This document shows positions 18,623 through 27,090 of a DNA stretch of 64,000 nt, in pieces. The stretch's first letter is position 1; each line of letters opens with the position of its first letter. Made by a program: the position numbers and the translations under genes. Under the pieces are notes generated by a model, which was not told where the DNA came from, ran no database searches, and was given only the letters and a program-made list of their open reading frames with translations. This DNA is from Granulicella arctica. Lineage in GTDB: Bacteria > Acidobacteriota > Terriglobia > Terriglobales > Acidobacteriaceae. The stretch is taken from NCBI RefSeq assembly GCF_025685605.1, contig NZ_JAGTUT010000001.1, positions 558,001 through 622,000 on the forward strand, in the 5' to 3' direction.

Positions 18623-18671
18623 CTGACAGTTCTAATGGGCTGGACCATGACATTTCTATCGAGCCGCTACA
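18623..18671. repeat. IS right terminal inverted repeat region
   Basis: Read on the minus strand it starts TGTAGCGGCTCGATAGAAATG and continues to the AGCCCATTAGAA block, pairing with the left end of the element. Confidence 0.8.
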
Positions 18672-18676
18672 TTCCG
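18672..18676. repeat. Target-site duplication, right copy (TTCCG)
   Basis: This is an exact copy of the five bases at 17155-17159. It is also part of codons 11-13 of the interrupted cytochrome c gene. Confidence 0.85.
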
Positions 18677-18709
18677 CCACGCAGTAACTCGTGTTATCAG
18701 TCTTTTCAT
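18672..18709 (-). pseudogene. 5' fragment of the IS-split cytochrome c gene
   Basis: ATG at 18709-18707 overlaps the TGA stop of the porin frame (ATGA). The codons MKRLITRVTAWR run into the right end of the insertion sequence. Upstream GGCGAGG is a plausible ribosome site. The fragment is in frame with the cytochrome body on the other side of the element once one target duplication is removed. Confidence 0.8.
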
Positions 18710-19791
18710 TTAGAACCTCGCCAAGCAGGAAAGAGAAGTCTGTAGGTAAGCGATATCTCCCAGATATTTGTGTTATTTGTCGCAGAGAACCTTCGCGCAT
18801 AACTCGAATTAAGGCGGACCTCATGAGGAAGGTGATAGTCAAATCCAAAATCGGCCTGTCTAGTGTCAACACCGGGCAAGCCGTCTCCGGGACCAGGACT
18901 ATCGCGGAAGGTCTGCTGGATGCGAAAAAGGGGTTCGAAGCGGCCGATCAGGCTGTCCGGTCCGTGCCACTGTGACATACGGTAGGAGTTCTCAATCTAG
19001 TAACCCTGCGCGTGCGCTGCATGGACATATTCCGAGCGCACCTGAAGCGGAGATCGCGCTGGTGTCCACCAAACGTGGGTTCCGTATGCGTTCACAGGTG
19101 TTCCGGTTAGAACGCGCGAGAAGGAAGAACCAATTTCCAAGCGCTTCCTCGGAAAATAGATATCGATACGATCTCCTACAGATCGCACGGATTGAAACTG
19201 AGATATGCTGCTGGACGCTTCAAAGTATCCGATGTAGTTCATCTGCACGGCAGGCTTGGAAAAGATCACGCCCCGAAGCATGGCACCGTTGCCCGAACCC
19301 AGAGGATCACCTGCGGAGAAAATTAGTGGAGCGTCCTGGAATCTCTGGATCCAAATAGCGGACAGCCGTTCGTTGTAGGTTCCAAATGGCGTAAGGAAGC
19401 GTCCTGCGACGAGGGTGACATGACGATTGACGACGTAATCAAGTTGCAATGCCTGTGTCGCCTTGAAAAAAGTCCCCTTGTATGGTCCAGTCGCACCATT
19501 CTCGGGCGTGTAAAACTCGCGGAAGTCGAACCGGGACTCCGCGAGAAAATGCTTCCCCAACGGGAAGGCAACCACAGGTGCAAGCACGGGCTGGAACGAC
19601 ATCGTCCCGAGGTTTCTGCTTGCAAAGAATCCTGCGCCACCAGAAATGATCGGCGTGTCCTGGGCTGCAAGGGAGGGCGAAGACATCAGCAGGATCAGGC
19701 CAAGAATCCAACATGCTGCCACCGCGCTGAAGTGCGGATGGTGATTGCGTCTCTTGACTTTCTGAGACTGCATTTGTGACTGGCTGCTCAT
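18706..19791 (-). pseudogene. Outer-membrane porin-like beta-barrel with in-frame TAG
   Basis: A frame of 361 codons encodes a signal peptide (AACWILGLILLMSSPSLAAQ) and alternating amphipathic strands typical of an outer-membrane barrel, for example LDYVVNRHVTLVAGRFLTPFG and ending near LTYRLLFPAWRG. A TAG codon at 18999-18997 interrupts the frame after ...HAAHAQGY. The same frame then continues with barrel-like sequence (IENSYRMSQWHGPDSLIGRF) to a TGA that overlaps the next gene's ATG by 4 bp. A single substitution such as TGG to TAG explains it. Without read-through the product ends at 264 residues and lacks its last strands, so it is probably non-functional. A sequencing error is possible. 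Confidence 0.75.
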
Positions 19792-19874
19792 GAACCCAAG
19801 CTACCGGCGTGCAGCGGAGCAAGTGTCAGAGGGCTGTCTTCACTATGTCATCGGTTTGTAAATGAGTCTTGCTT

Positions 19875-20636
19875 CTATCGCCAGTGAGTCGTGAGCGCGC
19901 TGCAGAGCGAAGCGATGGTCGGCTCTTTGGCCTGGATGTCTGGAGGATAGCCAAGCTCTCGAAGCGTCTGCGAAGTGACCGGTCCTATGGATGCACGGAC
20001 GATTGTCTTCGGAAGTGTCAGCGCAGCTTGTTCGAGCAGTGCAAATAGGTTCGTGGCCGTCGACGAACTAGTGAAGGTGATCGCGTCGGGCATGCTTTCT
20101 GGATGCGCAAGAAGCTTCTGCAGTGCGGCAATCGACTCTGTGGGAACGATGTTGCGATAGGCGCTTGCGATGGTCAGTTGCGCTCCCGCACTGTGCAGAG
20201 CGTCCGGAAGAACATCGCGTGCTTCTTCGGCACGGATGAGCAACATGGCACCACTCGACGCAAAAGGAACAAGTGCCTCCGCAAGCGACTCCGCAACGTA
20301 CTGCTTTGGCATCAGGTCGACGATCAGGCCGATCTCCCGAACGGCCCGCGCAGTCGCCGGTCCGATCACCGCGATCTTCCGCGGGCTTGGCATGATTGAC
20401 AGAGTCTTAGCACGCGCGGCGAAAGCATGCACCGCATTGATGCTGGTGAAGATTACCCACTCAAAGCTGCGAAGCGACGCGAGCGACGCATCGAGCACGC
20501 AGTAAGACAAAGGCGCAGCCAGCTCGATCGTCGGAATCGAAATCGTCTCTGCCCCTGCGGACTCAAGCTGCGCCGCAAGCTCCGAAGCCTGATGCCGCGT
20601 TCTCGTAATTAGAATGCGCTTGCCGATCAGCGGCAT
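19875..20636 (-). CDS. hemD: Uroporphyrinogen-III synthase
   Basis: The product has 253 residues. The start GKRILITRTRHQASELAAQLESAGAE, the WVIFTSINAVHAF strand-loop, and the later DAITFTSSSTATNLF and IGPVTSQTLRELG blocks are standard for HemD, which closes and inverts ring D of hydroxymethylbilane to give uroporphyrinogen III. It follows hemC by 4 bp, the normal order for this pathway. Two Rossmann-like lobes are visible with the linker near residue 40. Sequence divergence is normal for this family; context makes the call firm. Confidence 0.93.
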   Translation of the reverse strand: MPLIGKRILITRTRHQASELAAQLESAGAETISIPTIELAAPLSYCVLDASLASLRSFEWVIFTSINAVHAFAARAKTLSIMPSPRKIAVIGPATARAVREIGLIVDLMPKQYVAESLAEALVPFASSGAMLLIRAEEARDVLPDALHSAGAQLTIASAYRNIVPTESIAALQKLLAHPESMPDAITFTSSSTATNLFALLEQAALTLPKTIVRASIGPVTSQTLRELGYPPDIQAKEPTIASLCSALTTHWR

Positions 20637-20640
20637 CGTC

Positions 20641-21612
20641 TCAGGCCAGTTCGGAGATAGGTGCGAGCAGTTCGAGAGCGCCTTGCGCGATCAAGTCTGC
20701 TGCGAGCTTCTGGCCTATCTCGCAGGGATTCGCCGTCAACGGTGCAGTCATTGCAAGCTGAACCATGGCTTCTCCATCCGGCGCGACGACCTGCGCATAG
20801 AGCCGATAGTGATCGTCTTCAGGCGTACAGTATGCGCCAATTGGAAGCTGACAACCACCACCAAGCGTGTGCAACACAGCACGTTCCGCATCGACGCAGA
20901 AGCGCGTGTGCGTGTGTTCGAAGAAGGCGATGGCACCGCGAACGTAAGCATCACGCTCGTCATCCGCATCGTCGGTCGCCGGGCAATCCACAGCACGGGT
21001 TTCAAGCGCAAGCGCGCCTTGTCCCGGCGCCGGACACATCTCCTCAGGCGAGAAGCGCTGATGAACCCACTCTGCGCGCTTTAGCCGGTCGAGACCCGCC
21101 GCAGCGAGAACCAGCGCATCCGCATCGCCCTTCTCCAGCTTCTTCAGGCGCGTGTCGATGTTGCCGCGGATCTCGACGAACTCGAGGTCAGGCCTCAGCG
21201 CCAGAAGCTGCGCGCGACGGCGTGGACTCGTCGTACCCACTTTCCCACCTTCAGGCAGCGTGTGTAAGGCCCAATACGGCTCGCAAACCCATACATCGCG
21301 TGCATCGGCACGCTTCGGGATCGCGGCAAGCGTAAACTGCGGAGCGATCTGCGTTGGCAGATCCTTGAGCGAGTGGACGGCGAGATCGATCCGGCCAGAT
21401 TCCAGCGCCTCCTCGATCTCCTTGATGAAGATGCCTTTGCCGTCGAGGCCTGCTGGCGGAACGAAGCCAGGCTGCTGCATTCGGTCGCCGGTCGTGCGAA
21501 TTACTTCCAGCTCAACCTTGTAGCCGGCGTCGCGGAGCGCGTAAAGGATATGGTTCGCCTGCCAGAGGGCGAGCTGCGAACCGCGGGAGCCAATGCGTAT
21601 CGGTCGATTCAT
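20641..21612 (-). CDS. hemC: Porphobilinogen deaminase (hydroxymethylbilane synthase)
   Basis: This 323-residue enzyme has the N-terminal IRIGSRGSQLALWQANHI, the DGKGIFIKEIEEAL and HSLKDLPTQI blocks with the catalytic Asp region, GTTSPRRRAQ for substrate binding, and the dipyrromethane-cofactor Cys in LGGGCQLPIGAY. It links four porphobilinogens into hydroxymethylbilane in the cytoplasm. It is the first gene of a hemC-hemD pair on the minus strand. A divergent hydrolase begins 61 bp away, so both promoters share that gap. Confidence 0.97.
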   Translation of the reverse strand: MNRPIRIGSRGSQLALWQANHILYALRDAGYKVELEVIRTTGDRMQQPGFVPPAGLDGKGIFIKEIEEALESGRIDLAVHSLKDLPTQIAPQFTLAAIPKRADARDVWVCEPYWALHTLPEGGKVGTTSPRRRAQLLALRPDLEFVEIRGNIDTRLKKLEKGDADALVLAAAGLDRLKRAEWVHQRFSPEEMCPAPGQGALALETRAVDCPATDDADDERDAYVRGAIAFFEHTHTRFCVDAERAVLHTLGGGCQLPIGAYCTPEDDHYRLYAQVVAPDGEAMVQLAMTAPLTANPCEIGQKLAADLIAQGALELLAPISELA

Positions 21613-21673
21613 GTCTTCCTCAGAATACGGGAACCGAGGCGGATTGTTCCGCCATGTGGTCTAAGATGCTCCC

Positions 21674-22573
21674 ATGCGTCTGCTCCTGTCCCTTCTCTCC
21701 ATCGCTCTCGTTCTACCGCTCGCGGCCCAGCAACGCACGCTTCCCTTGTGGCCGAACGGTAATCCTGAGCCGTCGAAGATCGTTGGCCCGGAGAGCGATC
21801 CGACGACCGATGCTAACCGTATTGTGTCCGGCAAAGTGACCGTGCGCGTCACGAATGTGAGTCATCCCAGCCTGATCGTTTACGAACCAAAGGGAAAGAA
21901 CACCGGCGCTGCGGCGCTCGTCTTTCCCGGTGGATCGTATATTCGTTTGGCCTACAACATCGAAGGGACCGAGGTCTGCGAGTGGCTGAACTCCATCGGC
22001 ATGACCTGCGTTCTGGTGAAATATCGGGTTCCGGAAGAGGGTCATTATCCAGAGAACGTGGAGGATATCGAAGACGCGCAGCAGGCGATGCGACTCACGC
22101 GCGCTCATGCTGCGGAGTGGCATATCGACCCAAAGCGCATCGGCGCGATCGGCTTCTCTGCTGGCGCTCATCTGGCCGCTGTGTTGAGCACGCATCCTGA
22201 CTTTCAGGGCAAGACTGTTCCGGCTTCAGCCATCGACGCTCGGCCTGACTTCCAGATGATCCTTTATCCGGGCTGGTTGAGCGGATCAGACGGCAAGGTT
22301 GCGCCTTCGCTGTTGCCCGATGCGGCGATTCCGCCGACGTTTCTTGTGCAGGCTGAGAACGACTATACGGCGCACGTCGAGAACTCGCTGGTGTACTTTC
22401 AGGCGCTTAAGGACGCCAAAGTCCCTGCTGAGCTTCATCTGTACACACAAGGCGGACATGGATTCGGGCTGCGGCCGACAGACCTGCCGATCTCTCATTG
22501 GCCTGCGGAGGCGGAGGTCTGGTTGCATACAATCCACATACTCGGCGAACCTGCGCCTGTCGGACGACCCTAA
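21674..22573 (+). CDS. Secreted alpha/beta hydrolase (esterase/acetylxylan-esterase-like)
   Basis: This 299-residue protein has a signal peptide (MRLLLSLLSIALVLPLAAQ). The alpha/beta-hydrolase core has the oxyanion region VFPGGSY, the nucleophile elbow GFSAGAH, the acid in VQAENDYTAH and the histidine in YTQGGHGFG. The SLIVYEP entry and YRVPEEGHYP loop resemble BD-FAE/acetylxylan esterase-type enzymes that remove acyl groups from plant polysaccharides. It is divergent from hemC and its stop overlaps the convergent TlpA-like gene by 4 bp. The substrate is inferred only from family resemblance. Confidence 0.85.
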   Translation: MRLLLSLLSIALVLPLAAQQRTLPLWPNGNPEPSKIVGPESDPTTDANRIVSGKVTVRVTNVSHPSLIVYEPKGKNTGAAALVFPGGSYIRLAYNIEGTEVCEWLNSIGMTCVLVKYRVPEEGHYPENVEDIEDAQQAMRLTRAHAAEWHIDPKRIGAIGFSAGAHLAAVLSTHPDFQGKTVPASAIDARPDFQMILYPGWLSGSDGKVAPSLLPDAAIPPTFLVQAENDYTAHVENSLVYFQALKDAKVPAELHLYTQGGHGFGLRPTDLPISHWPAEAEVWLHTIHILGEPAPVGRP

Positions 22574-23103
22574 CCGTTCTTTTGGATCAGCGTTGGTTGC
22601 TGACCTTGCTTTCCGCCGAGGAGCCAGTCGAGTCGGGATTGGATATCAACATCCTTGGCTTCACCTTCGATCTTGCCGACCACTTCGCCGTTCTCGTCGA
22701 GGATCAGGGTCGCGGGAACGAGAATGCCTAACTTGAGATCCGTCAGTGTTCGGTCCGTTGCGCCGAGCCAGACTGGAATCTTGAAACCTGCTGTTGCAAG
22801 AGTTGCGTCGATCTTGTTGCGCGTGTCGGGAGCGTCGAGCGAGATGGCCACGAACTGGACGTTTTTTAGAGCGTAGGTCTCGGAGAGCTTCTGTAGTCGA
22901 GGCATCTCGTCCTTGCAGGGACCGCACCACGTAGCCCAGAAGTTCACAACGGCTGGATGGCCGCGAAGCTCGGCGATGGTGTGTGTTGCGCCTGCACGGT
23001 CCTTAAATTTGATCGGTTTGTCGGCAGCGGCGGTCTGCTTTGTCTGAACCAAGAGGCAAACGGTGGCAAGTAGGAGGGCGGCGACAAGCTTCAGCTTAGG
23101 CAT
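22570..23103 (-). CDS. TlpA/ResA-like periplasmic thioredoxin
   Basis: This 177-residue protein has a signal peptide (LVAALLLATVCLLVQ) and an AhpC/TSA-Redoxin fold: FKDRAGATHTIAELRG, VVNFWATWCGPCKDEMPRLQ with the CxxC redox centre, and the cis-Pro strand LVPATLILDENGEVVGK. Relatives keep cytochrome c haem-binding cysteines reduced or act as general periplasmic reductants. It lies downstream of hemA and the CcsA-like gene on the same strand after a 283-bp gap containing a large inverted repeat, so it probably has its own promoter. A role in cytochrome c maturation is an inference from context. Confidence 0.88.
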   Translation of the reverse strand: MPKLKLVAALLLATVCLLVQTKQTAAADKPIKFKDRAGATHTIAELRGHPAVVNFWATWCGPCKDEMPRLQKLSETYALKNVQFVAISLDAPDTRNKIDATLATAGFKIPVWLGATDRTLTDLKLGILVPATLILDENGEVVGKIEGEAKDVDIQSRLDWLLGGKQGQQPTLIQKNG

Positions 23104-23171
23104 AAGTGGTGGTCCAACTATAGGAGACCCAAGCCCGCTTTACCTCCACCGAACGGATGAATGTAGCGCTG

Positions 23172-23264
23172 GTACCCCCCTCCCTACCTGAATGCGCAAA
23201 GTCTTCAAAACAGGTCGGTTAGGGGGGTACTTGTACGACTTCCAGTACGAATATGTACGACTTC
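23172..23264. repeat. Nested inverted repeat and spaced direct repeats upstream of tlpA-like gene
   Basis: GTACCCCCCT (23172-23181) and AGGGGGGTAC (23221-23230) are perfect 10-bp inverted arms, with an inner ACCTG/CAGGT pair. Immediately beyond, TGTACGACTTC occurs twice (23232-23242 and 23254-23264) with start-to-start spacing of 22 bp, two helical turns. The block lies between hemA and the TlpA-like gene. It could be a terminator of hemA, a protein-binding region, or a dispersed chromosomal repeat. Confidence 0.55.
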
Positions 23265-23386
23265 TTTGCGGGTATACGATTTTTGGTTCAATTCGGGCGA
23301 ATGAAACGGGAGGCGCGGGATGACGAAGTGTAGCGAAAGGCGCGTAAAGACTGAGGTTTAGCTGGCGAGGCGGAGACGAAAATTCG

Positions 23387-24643
23387 TTATGGTTCGTCTT
23401 TTGCGGGGGTGGTCTGGCGAAGCGCTCTCAACTGTGGGTGCAGCAGCTTGGCGGTGAGGGAGCGCGTCAGGGCTTCTACCGCTGCAGCCTGACCGGGCGT
23501 CAGCTCGGCTAGCTTCGATGCAGAACGGGCAAGCTCAGCCTGGCGAATCTGCTCCGCAGATTGCTGGAGGGCCAGAATCGCAGGAACGGCGTCGCGGGAG
23601 TGGAGCCGCTGCTCATACTTGGCGACCTCGCTTGTGATGATGGTCTCAGCCGCAGCGGCTTCGCGAGAACGATCCGCCAGATTCGCCTGCGCGACCTGCT
23701 GAAGGTCGTCGATGTCATAGACGAAGCAGCCCTCGACCTCGTTCATACGCGGGTCGACATCCCGCGGGACCGCAATGTCGATGAAGAACATAGGCCGATT
23801 GCGGCGGCGCTGGAGAAAGTGCTGTCCATGCGAACGTCCGAAGAGCTTCTGCGGCGCTCCGGTCGAGGTGATGACAATGTCGGCGCGATCAGCCTGACCA
23901 TACAGCTCGTCGAACGGAATGACCTCGGTGTGGATGGCCGGACTGCGGAACTCGTCAGCGATCTTCTCGGCACGACCCTGTGTACGGTTGGCGACGAGGA
24001 TACTCGCAGCCCCCTGCTGAATGAGGTGACGTGCGGCCAGTTCGGACATCTTCCCTGCTCCGACCAGCAGCACAGTCTTGCCGGTGAGGCTGCCAAAGAT
24101 CTTGCGGGCGAGATCGACAGCTACGGACGCAATAGAGACGGAGGACGAGCCAATCTGGGTTTCGCTCCGGACCTTCTTGGCGACTGTAAAGGTCCGCTGC
24201 AGCAAGGCTTCAAGGTTCGACTGCACAGCGCCAACCTCACGCGCCGTTGTGTACGCGTCCTTGACCTGCCCGAGGATCTGCGGCTCGCCCACGACCATCG
24301 AATCAAGCGATGAAGCGACGCGGAAGAGGTGACGGACCGCCTCCCGCTCGCGGAACTCGTAGAGATGCGGAGTCAGCGTAGCGATCGGCAGGGAGAAGTA
24401 TTCGTGGAGAAACCGGGGCAGATCGGGCGAAACGCCGTTCTCCTCCTGCATGGTCAGCAACTCGACGCGGTTGCAGGTGGAGAGGATCAGCCCTTCCTGG
24501 ATTCCGGGCTGATGAAGCAATGTGCGCGTCGCATCTGCAAGACGGCCAGCAGGGATGGCGACACGCTCGCGCACCTCGATGGGAGCGGTGTTGTGGTTGA
24601 TGCCAAGAAGGACGAGATGCCTGGTGCCGACGGTTTCACTCAT
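23387..24643 (-). CDS. hemA: Glutamyl-tRNA reductase
   Basis: The product is 418 residues counted from ATG 24643. GINHNTAPIEVRERVAI opens the catalytic domain, ILSTCNRVELL carries the active-site Cys, the substrate loop EPQILGQVKDAY follows, and the NADPH-binding fold has VLLVGAGKMSELAARHL. A helical dimerisation domain ends the protein. It reduces glutamyl-tRNA to glutamate-1-semialdehyde, the first step of the C5 route to haem. A much longer frame extends upstream, but that sequence is the shadow of the CcsA-like gene. The start overlaps that gene's stop by 4 bp (ATGA), matching the known hemA-hemX pairing. Confidence 0.97.
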   Translation of the reverse strand: MSETVGTRHLVLLGINHNTAPIEVRERVAIPAGRLADATRTLLHQPGIQEGLILSTCNRVELLTMQEENGVSPDLPRFLHEYFSLPIATLTPHLYEFREREAVRHLFRVASSLDSMVVGEPQILGQVKDAYTTAREVGAVQSNLEALLQRTFTVAKKVRSETQIGSSSVSIASVAVDLARKIFGSLTGKTVLLVGAGKMSELAARHLIQQGAASILVANRTQGRAEKIADEFRSPAIHTEVIPFDELYGQADRADIVITSTGAPQKLFGRSHGQHFLQRRRNRPMFFIDIAVPRDVDPRMNEVEGCFVYDIDDLQQVAQANLADRSREAAAAETIITSEVAKYEQRLHSRDAVPAILALQQSAEQIRQAELARSASKLAELTPGQAAAVEALTRSLTAKLLHPQLRALRQTTPAKDEP

Positions 24644-25446
24644 GGCGCGGTGAACCTGTGGACGGCGGAGAACTGGTTCGCGGCCCAGACAGCCAGCACA
24701 ACGAAGAAGACGAAGGAGGAGAGATAGACCGCTCGACGGCCGCGCAACCCGGAGTGGCGGCGGATGAAGATCATGCTCGCGTAGGCAAGCCACATCGCAA
24801 AGGCGAGAAGTACCTTTGGATCGAGGAAGAACGAGGGCCCAATCGTCTGCTCGGCGATGACAGCACCGATGAGCAGGCCTGCGGTCATACAGGGGAGTCC
24901 GTAGAGAAGCGCCTTGAGGGCGATCTGGTCCGTTGTTTCGAGCGGCGGAAGCCACGGAAGCGTCGGCGCCTTGGACTTCAGGCGGCGCTCCTGGATGAGG
25001 TAGAGCAACGACGCCAGCAAGGAGATCAGCAGCGCAGCATACGCAGCCAGCAGGAGAGCGATGTGCAGGAAGATCCAACCGGTGCGGAGAAGCGGGAGAG
25101 CGATCTCCTGCCCGGGCCGATAGGCCGGAATCAGGCCAAGGAGAAAGCAGATCGGAAGCAGAAAGATACCGAGCGAGACGGTCTTGAAGCGCCAGTACAC
25201 CAGCAGAAAGGCGAGCGCAAAGAGGAGGCTGAGAAGCGCCTGGGTCTCGTGCGTTTCTACGGGAAGCGCATGGTGCGCGGCGTTGAGCATCTCCGCCAGC
25301 GAGACGAAGTGGAAGAGGACAGCGATGATGGTGGCGGGAATGGCGATATGCCGCCAGCGTGGGCGATCGTAGAGAGCTGCGGGCAGCACCGCGAGCGCGG
25401 CAACACCGTAGAGCAGAACTGCGACTTTGAGCCAGAGAAGGGACAT
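24640..25446 (-). CDS. CcsA/HemX-type cytochrome c assembly membrane protein
   Basis: This 268-residue polytopic protein has about eight hydrophobic helices. Histidines in LFHFVSLAEML, NAAHHALP and FLHIALLLAAYAAL, and the FLDPKVLLAFAMWLAYA block, fit the PF01578 (CcsA/CcmC/HemX) family that handles haem at the membrane. It precedes hemA with a 4-bp overlap, the arrangement seen for HemX, which in Bacillus affects HemA level. I prefer ATG 25446; the frame is open to 25554 but the extra residues look non-coding. A haem export or cytochrome c maturation role versus a HemA-regulating role cannot be separated here. Confidence 0.85.
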   Translation of the reverse strand: MSLLWLKVAVLLYGVAALAVLPAALYDRPRWRHIAIPATIIAVLFHFVSLAEMLNAAHHALPVETHETQALLSLLFALAFLLVYWRFKTVSLGIFLLPICFLLGLIPAYRPGQEIALPLLRTGWIFLHIALLLAAYAALLISLLASLLYLIQERRLKSKAPTLPWLPPLETTDQIALKALLYGLPCMTAGLLIGAVIAEQTIGPSFFLDPKVLLAFAMWLAYASMIFIRRHSGLRGRRAVYLSSFVFFVVLAVWAANQFSAVHRFTAP

Positions 25447-25514
25447 ACGGGTTCGCCAATCGGCGCGAAGCTCCAGTATATCGGGTATGGCCAGGTTGGA
25501 CAGCGACCCAGTGA

Positions 25515-26249
25515 CTACATGCCAGCTATCAGGTGAGCCATATGATGCCACCACGGTGTAGCGCCGAGGGCAAAGCGCAGAGGGGTGAAGGTGGCGAGAC
25601 CGAAGAGCACTCCATAGATATAGACCCGGTGGACGCGCCGCCGGGTTACGAGATCGTAGACGGGACCGGCGAACATGAAGGCGAGGTTGATGGGACCGAG
25701 CACCTGCGGAGGTACGCCATGTATCCCGAGACGACCGAGCGCCGGCCCGATCAGCCCGATGACGACCGCCATCATCATGAGCCGCTGGTGAGCCTCGCGA
25801 TCTCGTCGGTAGAGGTACCCAGTGACAAAGAAGAGCGCAAAGGTGAAGAGATCGACCAGACCGACGAGGAAGATGGTTTCGGCGTCATAAGGGCCGCCGC
25901 CATGATGTAGACGGACAGCGGTGAATGCGACGACAAGTCCGAGGAGTATGACCGCAGAGCCGAGAAAGGCTCCGCTGATGCCAAGTTTTCGGTGGAGCGA
26001 GGGCCGGTTTACGGCAATAAGCGCATTCTGGAGGACGAAGTAGAGCATCCAGGTGGTGAAGACGAAGCCATGGATGTGGACAAGCAGGCTTAGCGCCGGA
26101 GACATCGGGAAATGCGCTTTGAGGTAATAGGTTCGGCTAAAGCCGACAAAGATGAGGACGAAGGCGGCGATGGCCATCGTGAGATAGAAGCGGCGGTCGT
26201 AGGCCACACGTTTGCGGAGGGAGATGGAAGGAAGAACTTGTGTGGACAT
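25515..26249 (-). CDS. Polytopic membrane protein of unknown function
   Basis: The product is about 244 residues with six or seven hydrophobic helices. Conserved-looking polar positions include HIHGFVFTTWMLYFVLQNALI, LHRKLG and HQRLMMMAV. Paired histidines within helices and the HRKLG turn are reminiscent of small haem- or quinone-linked membrane proteins, but I cannot name the family with confidence. It lies 68 bp upstream of the CcsA-like gene on the same strand and could be the first gene of a hemX-hemA transcript. ATG 26249 is used; an upstream GTG at 26258 adds three residues. Confidence 0.7.
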   Translation of the reverse strand: MSTQVLPSISLRKRVAYDRRFYLTMAIAAFVLIFVGFSRTYYLKAHFPMSPALSLLVHIHGFVFTTWMLYFVLQNALIAVNRPSLHRKLGISGAFLGSAVILLGLVVAFTAVRLHHGGGPYDAETIFLVGLVDLFTFALFFVTGYLYRRDREAHQRLMMMAVVIGLIGPALGRLGIHGVPPQVLGPINLAFMFAGPVYDLVTRRRVHRVYIYGVLFGLATFTPLRFALGATPWWHHMAHLIAGM

Positions 26250-26516
26250 GAGCACCACATGCTGGCGGATCGGTCACCCGAGGGTAAACGCGTCGCACGA
26301 GATTAGACACCTTGGCCCGATAGTGCGGTGAGGATATGCAACGTTTCGTGGCTGCTCGGCTGGAGGGTGCCAGAGTAGCAGATTTGCGGAATATTCAAGC
26401 TTGAATATCGAGGCTACGTTCAAATCGATGCTTTAGGTGGGAGTTGAGCCTATCCGGCACTCAAGCAAATAGCTGCCATGCTACGGTTATCGCATTCCAT
26501 CTTTCAAAGGAAAGCT

Positions 26517-27023
26517 ATGAAACTTGTTGTCTCGGGACTGGATAACACCAGAGATCCTCTTCGCTTTAGACATCTCTGGGGACGCTATGTACTGGGCGTG
26601 AAGCCTTGGAAGCACTGTCTTGAAGGTCTAAAGACGGAGGTTGCGAAAGATGTGCTGCCGGACATGAAAGATGGAGAGTACGAGTTGGAAGACAGACTCT
26701 TCTATCTATGCGGTGTCGGCCACGCTGAGTCAAAGGCACGGGGACTGACATTGAATCGAAAGGTTACAAATGTTCACCTTGCTGTTCGTCCGCGAGAAGG
26801 CAGCGTTGCGTCAATCGGCTCGGTCTATGGGGTAACGTTCACGATCAAGGGCGCTCACGCCATTCCGATCGAACCGCTTCCAAAGGATTTCGGCGGCCTT
26901 CCCCCGGAACACTACCGTTGCAAGAACTTTCAGTTTGGATATCAGACCTTTGATGTGGAAACCGTCGGGGATGCGGCTGAGCCGAAGGGAGTAATCACCA
27001 GACTTCGTAACAATGATGATTAG
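26517..27023 (+). CDS. Hypothetical soluble protein, 168 residues
   Basis: The ATG at 26517 is preceded by AAAGGAAAGCT, a good ribosome site; an earlier in-frame ATG at 26478 lacks one. The protein is mixed alpha/beta with no signal peptide, membrane segment or metal motif. Notable segments are LRFRHLWGRYVLGVKPWKHCLEGL and a beta-rich end (VYGVTFTIKGAHAIPIEP, FQFGYQTFDVETVGD). I do not recognise a family. It stands alone 67 bp before mutS in the same direction, with a lower GC content than mutS. Confidence 0.6.
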   Translation: MKLVVSGLDNTRDPLRFRHLWGRYVLGVKPWKHCLEGLKTEVAKDVLPDMKDGEYELEDRLFYLCGVGHAESKARGLTLNRKVTNVHLAVRPREGSVASIGSVYGVTFTIKGAHAIPIEPLPKDFGGLPPEHYRCKNFQFGYQTFDVETVGDAAEPKGVITRLRNNDD

Positions 27024-27090
27024 CCGCCATCATGTCGCCGAATCGAGCTAGATAGACTTCAGGAGGAGGGCAGGCGGTATTCTGTCGACT

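Larger units (their letters stand above)
17160..18671 (-). mobile_element. ISNCY-type insertion sequence, 1,512 bp
   Basis: The element carries a single full-length transposase gene on the minus strand. The ends match as imperfect inverted repeats that start 5'-TGT and contain GCTCG(T/A)TAG(G/A)AATG. Each end also carries a second inner copy of the motif TTAGAA(A/C)TGTCAG next to the shared AGCCCATTAGAA block. A 5-bp direct repeat TTCCG flanks the element exactly. Nothing in the element looks decayed, so it may still be mobile. The family name is from memory of transposase character; the boundaries are read directly from sequence. Confidence 0.88.

Noticed and set aside
24644..25459. 690-residue version of glutamyl-tRNA reductase with a long N-terminal extension
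   Set aside because: The extra residues are Arg/Ser/Pro-rich antiframe sequence of the CcsA-like gene; HemA starts at ATG 24643 with an ATGA overlap.
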